Below are positions 1 to 5,581 of a stretch of 7,808 nt of DNA, piece after piece (position 1 is the stretch's first letter; each line of letters begins with the position of its first letter). This stretch comes from JAAYEA01 sp012689325. GTDB lineage: Bacteria; Chloroflexota; Anaerolineae; JAAYEA01. A model generated the notes under the pieces. That model had not been told where the DNA came from and did not search any database. It saw only the letters and a list, made by a program, of their open reading frames with translations. The DNA is taken from assembly GCA_036841525.1 (NCBI GenBank), contig DAITVZ010000126.1:1-7808 (forward strand), read 5' to 3'. The position numbers and the translations under genes were made by a program.

Positions 1-25
1 CAAGTCGCTGACCTCGGGCAACTAG
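1..25 (+). CDS. 3' end of an unidentified plus-strand gene
   Basis: Frame 2 reads KSLTSGN and then TAG at 23-25. A strong intrinsic terminator begins 13 bases later, which is the expected arrangement for the end of a gene entering from the left and converging on the lar genes. Frame 3 stops at 9-11, and frame 1 runs on through the terminator, so frame 2 is the best choice. Seven residues do not allow a function to be named, and the coding call rests mainly on the terminator. Confidence 0.4.
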
Positions 26-37
26 TCCGCGCAGTCC

Positions 38-70
38 AAAGCCCCTCCCGTTCGCGGCGAGGGGCTTTTT
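38..70 (+). terminator. Rho-independent terminator with UUCG loop
   Basis: AAAGCCCCTC (38-47) pairs perfectly with GAGGGGCTTT (59-68). Inside it, CCG (48-50) pairs with CGG (55-57) around a TTCG tetraloop (51-54), leaving only C58 bulged. The stem is therefore about 13 bp and runs into T5 (66-70). It terminates plus-strand transcription. Read on the minus strand it has only three Ts before GGACT, so it would be a weaker stop for larB-larC2 transcripts, although no other terminator is visible for them. Confidence 0.85.
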
Positions 71-75
71 GGCTT

Positions 76-102
76 CACCACCGAGACACAGAGGGCACGG
101 AG
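76..102 (+). repeat. Dispersed repeat, inverted copy (CACCGAGACACAGAG family)
   Basis: This is a copy of the 'ACCACCGAGACACAGAG' repeat. Its 77-93 segment is the exact 17-bp reverse complement of 319-335, so the 76-337 block is bounded by inverted repeats. Between the arms, 103-196 is AG/CT-skewed and non-coding in appearance; it ends with a GATCTGCGTCCC phrase that recurs as GATCTGCGTACC at 4346-4357. I recall this family as a dispersed non-coding repeat in Chloroflexota and several other phyla; its function is unknown to me. Confidence 0.8.
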
Positions 103-196
103 AATAACGGGGTGAGGAGGAGAGAGGACGCGCAGAGGGTGCGGGTTCCTCGGACTTGCTTCCTTATCCTCCTCATCCTGCCGATCTGCGTCCCAG

Positions 197-339
197 TCTC
201 GGTGTTCTCTGTGTCTCGGTGGTTGGAATCCCTCTCTCCTACCCTTTTTGTCCTCTCGGTGTCCTCTGCGTCTCGGTGGTTGGAATTCCTCTCTCCTACC
301 CTTTTTCCTCTCGGTGTTCTCTGTGTCTCGGTGGTTAAC
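197..339 (-). repeat. ~56-bp tandem repeats, 2.5 copies
   Basis: The plus strand shows successive units starting TCTCGGTGT at 197, 254 and 309. The first two units are 57 and 55 bp; the third is cut off after about 30 bp. Each carries the TCTCGGTGGTT core plus a CTCTCTCCTACCCTTTTT spacer. On the minus strand each unit starts ACCACCGAGAC. The truncated third unit supplies the TAA stop of the second larC gene at 335-337, so the array directly abuts that gene's 3' end. Copies differ only by scattered substitutions and a 2-bp length change. Confidence 0.85.
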
Positions 340-1468
340 TCTCCCCCGCCAGCGCCTGGGCGGCGGCGTAGACCTGCCAGAGCGGCGCGCCGCTGGACTC
401 GGCCAGGCGGCGGCAATCCTCGTACTCGGGGATGGGCCGCGCCAGCCCATCCGGCAGCTCGGCGACCTTGACCCGCACCGGGCCCCAGGGCGTCCGCACC
501 TCGGCCATACGGCGGGGCAGGGCATAGCGCAGCACCTCTTGCACCCGCACCCCCAGCGTCGTCGTCTCGCGCAGGATCAGGTCGCGCACCGCGGCCAGCC
601 GCTCCGGCGGGCAAAGCGCGCGCAGCAAGGTCGCCGGGCGGTTCTTTTTCATCTGCATCGGCGCCAGCGTCACGTCCAGCGCGCCGGCGGCAAAGAGCCG
701 CGCCATGAGGTGGTCGTAGAACTCGGGGTCCATGTCGTCGATGTTGGTCTCGACCAGGTTCAGCGCGCGTACCTGCAAGCCGGCGCCGCCGGCCTGCGAG
801 CCGGCGCTCCCGGCCTGGCCGATCCACAGCCGCACCAGGTCGTCGCCTTCCCGCGCCGCGCCGTGGCCGACCCGCTCCAACGTCATGGCGGGCAGCGGGC
901 CCGCCTGGTCCGCCAGCCCCGTGAGGATGGCGGCCGCTACCGGCGTCACCGCGAGCCCTGGCACGTCCACGCCGCGCACGGGGTAGCCCTGCAGCAGCGC
1001 GGCGGTGGCAAAGGCGTCGGGCTCGGCGGGGGCGCCCAACCCCACCGGCAATGGCGAGATGGCCACCTGCTCGATGCCGAGGCGGCGCAGCCCGGCGCAA
1101 AACCCGGCGATGAGCGCGGAGGGCAGATCGCTTATCGCGGATCGCGGAGCGCAAGCCGCGTGGTAGCGGTCGAGGATGCGCTGGAGGGCGATCCCCCCTG
1201 CGCCCCCCTTGGTAAGGGGGGCCGGAGAGGATGGCGTTGCGTCGTCGCTCTTGTCTTTGCCCCCCTTGGTAAGGGGGGGAAGGGGGGATTCCTCGGCGAT
1301 CACCCGCACGCGGGTGGCGGGGCCGGGGAGGCGCTCGGCCTCGACGCGCACGGCCAGCCCGGCCAGGTCGGCGGCCAGGTCGGCGGGGTCCAGCCCGGCA
1401 TCGCAGAGCGCGCCCAACAGCATCTCGCCGTCCACCCGCCGCAGCGCCTCGACATAAGCAAGCTTCAT
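335..1468 (-). CDS. larC2: LarC-family protein: degenerate LarC1-like domain fused to intact LarC2 domain
   Basis: This 377-residue protein belongs to the nickel-insertion enzyme family of NPN cofactor synthesis, a cytoplasmic CTP-dependent cyclometallase. The C-terminal LarC2 domain (about 234-373) is intact: ETNIDDMDPE (240-249), MKKNRP (273-278), RETTTLGVR (300-308) and YEDCRRLA (349-356). The N-terminal part (1-218) is LarC1-like (DGEMLLGALCDAGLDP; LRRLGIEQV; LVRLWIGQ) but lacks the FDCFSG and HFHEVG motifs seen in the other copy at 6698-7612. Two repeat-derived segments interrupt it: residues 61-93 and the linker 219-232. The start is ATG 1466-1468, which overlaps the larB stop as ATGA; an upstream in-frame ATG at 1555 lies inside larB and is not used here. 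TAA falls at the edge of the 3' repeat array. Probably the metal/CTP half supplied in trans to LarC1; this is inference. Confidence 0.9.
   Translation of the reverse strand: MKLAYVEALRRVDGEMLLGALCDAGLDPADLAADLAGLAVRVEAERLPGPATRVRVIAEESPLPPLTKGGKDKSDDATPSSPAPLTKGGAGGIALQRILDRYHAACAPRSAISDLPSALIAGFCAGLRRLGIEQVAISPLPVGLGAPAEPDAFATAALLQGYPVRGVDVPGLAVTPVAAAILTGLADQAGPLPAMTLERVGHGAAREGDDLVRLWIGQAGSAGSQAGGAGLQVRALNLVETNIDDMDPEFYDHLMARLFAAGALDVTLAPMQMKKNRPATLLRALCPPERLAAVRDLILRETTTLGVRVQEVLRYALPRRMAEVRTPWGPVRVKVAELPDGLARPIPEYEDCRRLAESSGAPLWQVYAAAQALAGES
772..813 (-). repeat. 21-bp direct repeat x2 encoding the interdomain linker
   Basis: Two adjacent 21-bp units (772-792 and 793-813) begin CCTGCAAGCCGGCG and CCTGCGAGCCGGCG on the plus strand, and a third start (CCTGG) follows at 814. 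In the larC2 frame they encode AGSAGSQ and AGGAGLQ, the whole Gly/Ala linker (residues 219-232) between the LarC1-like and LarC2 domains. The unit is a multiple of three, so copy number can change without breaking the frame. Confidence 0.8.
1191..1289. repeat. 99-bp composite palindromic repeat inside larC2
   Basis: Terminal inverted repeats ATCCCCCCT (1191-1199) and AGGGGGGAT (1281-1289) enclose two copies of the near-palindrome CCCCCCTTGGTAAGGGGGG (1203-1221 and 1260-1278), each an 8-bp stem with a GGT loop. The element is exactly 99 bp (33 codons) and has no stop in the larC2 frame, where it gives two xPLTKGG motifs. I recognise the palindrome as a dispersed repeat common in Chloroflexota and Cyanobacteria. 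It looks like an in-frame insertion into the degenerate domain. Confidence 0.85.
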
Positions 1469-2235
1469 TTCCGGTCCCCGTTGGCGATGAGGTGGGCGGC
1501 ATAGGCCGCGCCAAAGCCGTTGTCGATATTGACCACGGTGACGCCGGGCACGCACGAATTGAGCATGGCCAGCAGCGCCGCCAGCCCGCCAAAGCTAGCG
1601 CCATAGCCCACGCTGGTGGGCACGGCGATGACCGGGCAGCTCACCAGCCCGCCCACCACGGTGGTCAGCGCGCCCTCCATCCCCGCCACGACGATGATCA
1701 CCCGCGCTTCCTCCAGCTTGTCGCGGACGGCGAGGATGCGGTGCAGCCCGGCCACGCCCACGTCGGTGAGCTGCTCCACGCGGCTGCCCATGATCCGCGC
1801 GGTGAGCACCGCCTCCTCGGCCACGGGGAGGTCCGAAGTCCCCGCCGCCACCACCAGCACCAATGGCTGGTCCGGCGCGGGCTCGGGGATCGGCCCTTGG
1901 GTGATGGTGACGATGCGGCCCAGGGGGTGATAGACGGCGTGGGGCAGCACCGCCCGGATGGCGGCGGCGGTCTCGGCGTTGGCGCGGGTGGCCAGCACCC
2001 GGTTGCTGCGCGCCGCCAGCGCCTGGGCGATCCGCGCCGAATGGTCGGGCGTCTTGCCCTGGCAAAAGATCACCTCGGGAAAGCCGCGCCGAAAGGCGCG
2101 ATGGTGGTCCAATCGGGCAAAGCCCAGGTCCTCATAGGGCAGGTGGCGCAGCTCGGCCAGCGCGTCATCCACGGAGACGTCGCCCGTGCGGCATTGCTCC
2201 AAAAGCTCTCGCCAACGGTCGGTATGGTCGTTCAT
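1465..2235 (-). CDS. larB: LarB, NaAD carboxylase/hydrolase of NPN cofactor synthesis
   Basis: LarB carboxylates the pyridinium ring of nicotinate adenine dinucleotide and hydrolyses the phosphoanhydride to release AMP, giving pyridinium-3,5-dicarboxylate mononucleotide, the LarE substrate. The 256-residue product is of normal length. An N-terminal helical region (GDVSVDDALAELR; FPEVIFCQGKT) precedes a PurE-like domain from about 125 with AAGTSDLPVAEEA (130-142), VAGMEGALTTVVGGL (183-197), PVIAVPTSVGYGASFGGLAAL (201-221; central residues) and MLNSC (224-228). C228 is the likely catalytic cysteine that adds to NaAD. The start is ATG 2233-2235, preceded by AGGAGG; an overlapping TTG at 2238 sits too close to that site. 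The stop overlaps the larC2 ATG, so the two are translationally coupled. No convincing promoter is visible upstream. Confidence 0.95.
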   Translation of the reverse strand: MNDHTDRWRELLEQCRTGDVSVDDALAELRHLPYEDLGFARLDHHRAFRRGFPEVIFCQGKTPDHSARIAQALAARSNRVLATRANAETAAAIRAVLPHAVYHPLGRIVTITQGPIPEPAPDQPLVLVVAAGTSDLPVAEEAVLTARIMGSRVEQLTDVGVAGLHRILAVRDKLEEARVIIVVAGMEGALTTVVGGLVSCPVIAVPTSVGYGASFGGLAALLAMLNSCVPGVTVVNIDNGFGAAYAAHLIANGDRK

Positions 2236-2239
2236 CAAG

Positions 2240-2245
2240 CCTCCT
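2240..2245 (-). promoter_or_regulatory. Shine-Dalgarno of larB
   Basis: AGGAGG on the minus strand lies 4 nt before ATG 2233-2235. It favours that ATG over the TTG immediately upstream, which would leave only 1 nt of spacing. The site also lies within an open reading frame that ends TGA at 2235-2237, sharing one base with the larB ATG (TGATG). Confidence 0.7.
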
Positions 2246-2456
2246 CAGGCTGTAATTGCGCCGAGGCGAGGAATGCGCTGCACTCCTCTCCGTCGGTGTG
2301 CTTGTAGGCGATCGTGTCGCTGGGCCCCCGCGCCTGCGTCGCGACGCCCAGTTCGTCTCGGCTATGGCCGCCGGTGCGCGTTCCGGGCGGAGCGGGGCCG
2401 CGCCCGGGTCGCCGGCGGCCCGCTCGCGGCCCGCGGCAGGAGCCGCTCCCCTGGCT

Positions 2457-4010
2457 TTACGGGCGGCGGCAGGCGCGCAGCGTGACGTCGTCCACGCGGA
2501 AGGTCGTGGGCACGCTCCCATCGGTGTGCACCAGGTAGCCCGCCAAGACGGTCCGCCCCGCCCAGGGGCTCAGGTCCACCGTGGCCCGGCGCCAGACGTT
2601 CAGCGGCGCCTCGGGGCGGAGGGTGAGGAAGACCGGCTCGTCGCCGTCCGCCTCCAGCCGCACCAGCAGGACGTCGTCCGGCTGTGCGCTGGCCGCCTCG
2701 GCCTTCCACCAGGTCTCCCAGGGCACGGCGTCGGCGTCCGTCGGGATCGTGACCCATTGCCACAGCTCGCCGCTGGCGTCGTTGCGCCCGCCCAACTGGC
2801 CGCCGTGGGCGCTCTCGCGGCCCGAGCCGAGGCCCGCATCGCCGATGTGGCCCCAGGGCGAGAGGACGCCTGTCTCCAAGTCGCCGTTAACCAGCAACTC
2901 GGTGCAGTCCTCCGGGCGCGGCCGCCAGTGCTCTCTCAGCAGGAGCGGCAGGAAGAGCCGCCGGCTGGGTTCCCCGGGCCGGGTGGCCGTGGCCGTGGGG
3001 GTGCGCGTCTCCGTGGGCGCGCCAGTGGGGGTGCGGGTTGGCGTCCGCGTGGCGGTGCGGGTGGCCGTGGGCGGCGGCTGGTTCCGGACCTGGATGGCGA
3101 GCTGGCCGGCCGCGGCGCTCGTGCCGCCCGTGGGGTCAAAGACCCGCGCCCGCCAGGAGCCGGCCTGGTCCGCGACCCGCTCGAGGTGTTCGGGCGCTCC
3201 CGCGGCGGGGGTGGCCGAGCAAGCGAGTTGGCTGCCGTCGGGCCGGTGGAGGCAGAGGTCCCCATGCAGCGCGGCCGGGTTGGTCAGGTCGGCCACGATG
3301 ATCTGCCCGGCGGCGGCGGTGAACTGGAACCATTCCTCGTCGCCGCTGGGGCAGAGCCAGAGATCGAACGTGCCGGGGCTGACCGCGCGGGCCACGGAGA
3401 AATTGCCATTGGGCTCCCAAGCATCGTCGGGGCAGCAGACCTGCACCGAGACGTCGTCCACGCGGAACGAGGTTTCCAGATAGGCGTCCGTCTCGGCCCT
3501 GAAGCGGACCGTCCAGGTGGCACCGGGCTGGCAGGCGCCGGCGCCCACGCTCGCAAAGGTCCATTGCCACCACTGCCCCGCCGTGTTGTTGTTGTAATAG
3601 TACGACTGTCCCCCTCCGCCCTCGCTGCCGTACGCGCTGAGCTGGAGCCAGTCGGACGCCTCCTCCCAGTCCGTCGTGGACATCAACACATAGGCGTGCG
3701 CGATGACCCTGGTGCTGTAGAACGGGCAGGCGACGACCTGGGAGATCTCGTCATAGTCCTGGTTGTCCCCGCCCAGGTAGGCGCTCCAGCCCCCCGAGTG
3801 GCCGCCGGTGGTGATGCCGGGGGTGCCGCCCCTCGTCCAGTAGAGAAGGAAGCCCTCCTCAAAGCTGCCGTTGCGAAGCTGCTCCACGCAGACGCCGGCG
3901 AGGGCCGGGTCGGGGTCAGCGCGCGCGGGGAGAGTGGAACCAAGACAGAGAGCCGTCGCCAGCCACAAGGCGCCGGCGAAGCGCCATGAGCGAGCGGTGC
4001 CAGAGGACAT
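2457..4010 (-). CDS. Secreted protein with two jelly-roll-like domains, a PPC-like domain and a Thr-Pro linker
   Basis: This is a 517-residue exported protein of unknown specific role. A signal peptide covers about 1-31 (basic start, hydrophobic FAGALWLATALCLG, cleavage near PARA/DP). Residues 41-192 (CVEQLRNGSFEEG ... FRVDDVSVQVC) and 369-514 (CTELLVNGDLETG ... FRVDDVTLRAC) are related carbohydrate-binding-like beta-sandwich domains with matching 'NGxxE' starts and 'FRVDDV' ends. Residues 195-309 resemble a PPC domain (DDAWEPNGNFSVA; DEEWFQFTAAAGQ). Residues 312-345 are a TATRTPT linker, followed by RRLFLPLLLRE (350-360). No catalytic motif is visible. The start ATG 4008-4010 has GGAGG 6 nt upstream; the frame is open to 4286, but that extension crosses the promoter and a repeat. 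The gene separates larE from larB and has its own promoter, so a link to the lar pathway is doubtful. Confidence 0.85.
   Translation of the reverse strand: MSSGTARSWRFAGALWLATALCLGSTLPARADPDPALAGVCVEQLRNGSFEEGFLLYWTRGGTPGITTGGHSGGWSAYLGGDNQDYDEISQVVACPFYSTRVIAHAYVLMSTTDWEEASDWLQLSAYGSEGGGGQSYYYNNNTAGQWWQWTFASVGAGACQPGATWTVRFRAETDAYLETSFRVDDVSVQVCCPDDAWEPNGNFSVARAVSPGTFDLWLCPSGDEEWFQFTAAAGQIIVADLTNPAALHGDLCLHRPDGSQLACSATPAAGAPEHLERVADQAGSWRARVFDPTGGTSAAAGQLAIQVRNQPPPTATRTATRTPTRTPTGAPTETRTPTATATRPGEPSRRLFLPLLLREHWRPRPEDCTELLVNGDLETGVLSPWGHIGDAGLGSGRESAHGGQLGGRNDASGELWQWVTIPTDADAVPWETWWKAEAASAQPDDVLLVRLEADGDEPVFLTLRPEAPLNVWRRATVDLSPWAGRTVLAGYLVHTDGSVPTTFRVDDVTLRACRRP
2976..3077 (-). repeat. Low-complexity DNA encoding the Thr/Pro/Arg linker
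   Basis: GTGG/GCGGGT-rich imperfect short repeats on the plus strand encode PTATRTATRTPTRTPT-type sequence (residues 312-345) of the secreted protein. Linkers of this kind, followed closely by a YLPL/FLPL motif, are frequent in secreted Chloroflexota proteins. The tract probably varies in length between strains. Confidence 0.75.
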
Positions 4011-4151
4011 CTTGCGCCTCCCTTGCCTCAGCAGCGGCGGCGCGGGCCAGGCGGCCGCCGGCCATCGCCAATCGCAGAGCCCGGGAGCAGCCGAAGGGCC
4101 TGCACCGCGTGCTTTGTGGTTGGTAAGAGGGGTCGGTTGCGTCCTGATCAC

Positions 4152-4180
4152 ATGATAGCACCGGCGCTGCGAGATGTCAA
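4152..4180 (-). promoter_or_regulatory. Sigma-70-type promoter of the secreted-protein gene
   Basis: The minus strand reads TTGACA (4180-4175), a 17-bp spacer, then TATCAT (4157-4152): a consensus -35, ideal spacing and a 5/6 -10 box. Transcription should begin near 4145, about 135 nt before the ATG. The -35 context CTTGACATCTCGC nearly repeats that of the larC1 promoter (CTTGACACCTCGC). Confidence 0.8.
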
Positions 4181-4261
4181 GGACGATCTGGCGGGGCTGG
4201 TGCCACGTCGTCAATGGCCTTGGCGCGCCGCCCCGCTCGGCGACAAGATTCGTCCGGGTCT

Positions 4262-4357
4262 CCACCACGAAACACACCGGATACACGCAAGGCGAATTGG
4301 TCCTTCCTGGCTCGTGTCGTCTCAGAATCCGCGTTCATCTGCGCTGATCTGCGTACC
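4262..4357 (+). repeat. Dispersed repeat, CCACCACGAAACACAC family
   Basis: The block opens CCACCACGAAACACACCGG and closes with GCGTTCATCTGCGCTGATC and then TGCGTACC. Its opening matches the inverted fragment at 5181-5202 at 19 of 22 positions, and its closing phrase GATCTGCGTACC recurs as GATCTGCGTCCC at 184-195. It belongs to the same general class as the 76-339 cluster: dispersed non-coding phrases of unknown role. Confidence 0.7.
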
Positions 4358-4369
4358 ACTCTGCCCGCG

Positions 4370-5161
4370 CTAGCTCGCCGCCGACAGCGTCTCGTTCAGG
4401 CTGCCGGAGCGGAAGCCTTGCAGGTCCAGGGTGACATAAGCGTAGCCCGCCGCCTTGAGGCGCTGGACCACCGCCTCGCGCCGCTCCAGCAGGCGCGGGA
4501 AATCGGCGGGCGGCACCTCGATGCGGGCCACCTCGCCATGGTGGCGGACGCGCAGCTCGCCAAAACCCAGCTCGTGCAGCGCCGACTCGGCCTGCTCGAT
4601 CCGCCGCAGCGCCTCCTCGGTGACGGGGATGCCGTAGGGGATGCGCGAGGCCAGGCAGGGCATGGAGGGCTTGTTCCAGCTCGAGAGCCCCAGCGCGCGC
4701 GAGGCGGCGCGGACTTCAGCCTTGGTCAGCCCTGCCTCCAGCAGGGGGCTGCGCACGCCCTTTTCCGCCGCGGCCCGCCGCCCGGGCCGGTAATCGTCCA
4801 GGTCGTCGCGGTTGGCCCCGTCCACGATGGCGGCCAGCCCCTCCGCGTCGGCAATGCGTTGCAGCGGGCGGTAGTTGGTGGCGCGGCAGTGGTAGCAGCG
4901 CAGCGGCGTATTGGCGACGAACTCGGGATTGCACAGCTCCTCGCCGGCGACGATCCGCACCGTGGCGCCGATCTCGCGGGCCTGGGCCAGCGCCTCGTCC
5001 TTTTCCCAGCCCACCATGGTGGGCGACGAGATATAGACGGGCAGGGCCCGCTCGCCCAGTTCGTCGTGGGCCAGCTTGAGCAGCAGCGTGCTATCCACGC
5101 CGCCGGAATAGGCCACCAGCGCGCTCCCCAGCTCGCGGAGGATGCGCCGGGCCTCGGCCAC
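4370..5161 (-). CDS. larE: LarE, ATP-dependent sulfur transferase of NPN cofactor synthesis
   Basis: LarE adenylates the two carboxylates of the pyridinium mononucleotide and replaces them with thiocarboxylates that later ligate nickel. The 263-residue product is of normal length. The PP-loop SGGVDS is at 19-24, RCYHCR (88-93) gives C89 and C92, and MPCLASRIPYG (167-177) carries C169, equivalent to the family's key sulfur-site cysteine. The set C89/C92/C169 suggests the catalytic [4Fe-4S]-type LarE rather than the single-cysteine sacrificial type; this is inference. The only usable start is GTG at 5161, with a weak GAG upstream; the frame is closed by the hypA TGA. Unlike its neighbours, larE is separated from hypA by 42 nt carrying a dispersed repeat, so its translation may be less tightly coupled. 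Confidence 0.93.
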   Translation of the reverse strand: MAEARRILRELGSALVAYSGGVDSTLLLKLAHDELGERALPVYISSPTMVGWEKDEALAQAREIGATVRIVAGEELCNPEFVANTPLRCYHCRATNYRPLQRIADAEGLAAIVDGANRDDLDDYRPGRRAAAEKGVRSPLLEAGLTKAEVRAASRALGLSSWNKPSMPCLASRIPYGIPVTEEALRRIEQAESALHELGFGELRVRHHGEVARIEVPPADFPRLLERREAVVQRLKAAGYAYVTLDLQGFRSGSLNETLSAAS

Positions 5162-5180
5162 TTTGCGTTCGGTCTCTATG

Positions 5181-5202
5181 GTGTATGTTGTGTGTTTCGT
5201 GG
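5181..5202 (-). repeat. Short dispersed-repeat fragment between hypA and larE
   Basis: The minus strand opens CCACGAAACACAC, has three differing bases, then ATACAC. It matches 4265-4286 at 19 of 22 positions but in the opposite orientation, so larE is flanked by an inverted pair. It fills the only non-overlapping spacer in the larC1-larE run. Confidence 0.65.
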
Positions 5203-5203
5203 C

Positions 5204-5581
5204 TCATCCATCCTTCACTTCGATCTCGACCAACTGGAAATCGGCGCCGCCCACCACGTCCAGCGCCTTGCCCCCGCAGATCGGGCAGCCCTCCTCCAGG
5301 GCCAGCGACACCGCCTCGTACCCCGGCAGGTCGGCGTGGCGAGCCGTGGTGGTGGCGGCCCGGCAGGCGCGGCAGCGCAGCGGCACGGGCACCGGCTCCA
5401 GGATCAGCCGGGCGCCCTCGGCCAGGGTCCCCTTGCTCACGAAATCAAAGCAGAACGCGAGCGAGTCGCCGACCACGCCGGAGAGGGCGCCCACGCGCAC
5501 GCGCAGCGCCTGAATGGGCTGCCCCTGGGCGTGTTTCACCGCCAAGTCCAGCAGCGACTGGGCCAGGCTCATCTCATGCAT
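5204..5581 (-). CDS. hypA: HypA, nickel chaperone with zinc site
   Basis: HypA binds Ni(II) through its N-terminal MHE motif and hands it to client enzymes with HypB, classically [NiFe]-hydrogenase large subunits. The 125-residue product begins MHEMSLAQSLLDLA, with H2 and E3 as nickel ligands. It has the structural zinc site in two CxxC pairs, C70/C73 (CRAC) and C99/C102 (CPICGG). The start ATG 5579-5581 is fixed by the obligatory MHE; an upstream in-frame start at 5725 would bury this N-terminus inside hypB. The gene overlaps the hypB 3' end by 8 bp, so translation is coupled. No hydrogenase gene is in the window, and the context suggests nickel supply to LarC, which is inference. Confidence 0.95.
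   Translation of the reverse strand: MHEMSLAQSLLDLAVKHAQGQPIQALRVRVGALSGVVGDSLAFCFDFVSKGTLAEGARLILEPVPVPLRCRACRAATTTARHADLPGYEAVSLALEEGCPICGGKALDVVGGADFQLVEIEVKDG

Larger units (their letters stand above)
4011..4369. other. 359-bp intergenic region between larE and the secreted-protein gene
   Basis: From right to left it holds about 12 bp after the larE stop, a dispersed repeat (4262-4357), a sigma-70 promoter (4152-4180) and an approximately 135-nt leader ending in a GGAGG ribosome site. I find no coding sequence in it on either strand and no clear intrinsic terminator behind larE, so readthrough from the lar operon towards larB remains possible. Confidence 0.7.

Noticed and set aside
197..339. 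CRISPR array
   Set aside because: There are only 2.5 tandem copies, the so-called spacers are as similar as the repeats, one copy is inverted, and no cas gene is present.
248..1504. Long plus-strand open frame opposite the second larC gene, and a 509-codon minus-strand frame over 75-1604
   Set aside because: Both are shadows of larC2 in high-GC DNA: Arg/Ala/Gly/Pro-rich translations without family motifs, and they run through repeat DNA.
2256..3989. 577-codon plus-strand open frame
   Set aside because: It is antisense to the secreted-protein gene, which has a signal peptide, ribosome site, promoter and recognisable domains; the antisense product is compositionally biased and has none of these.
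4011..4080. Terminator or structured RNA in the GC-rich palindromic tract GGCGGCCGCC near the secreted gene's leader
   Set aside because: There is no T tract, and short self-complementary GC runs are expected by chance in this base composition.
4011..4286. N-terminal extension of the secreted protein from 4286
   Set aside because: It would cross a consensus promoter and repeat DNA, bury the signal peptide, and ignore the GGAGG site before ATG 4010.
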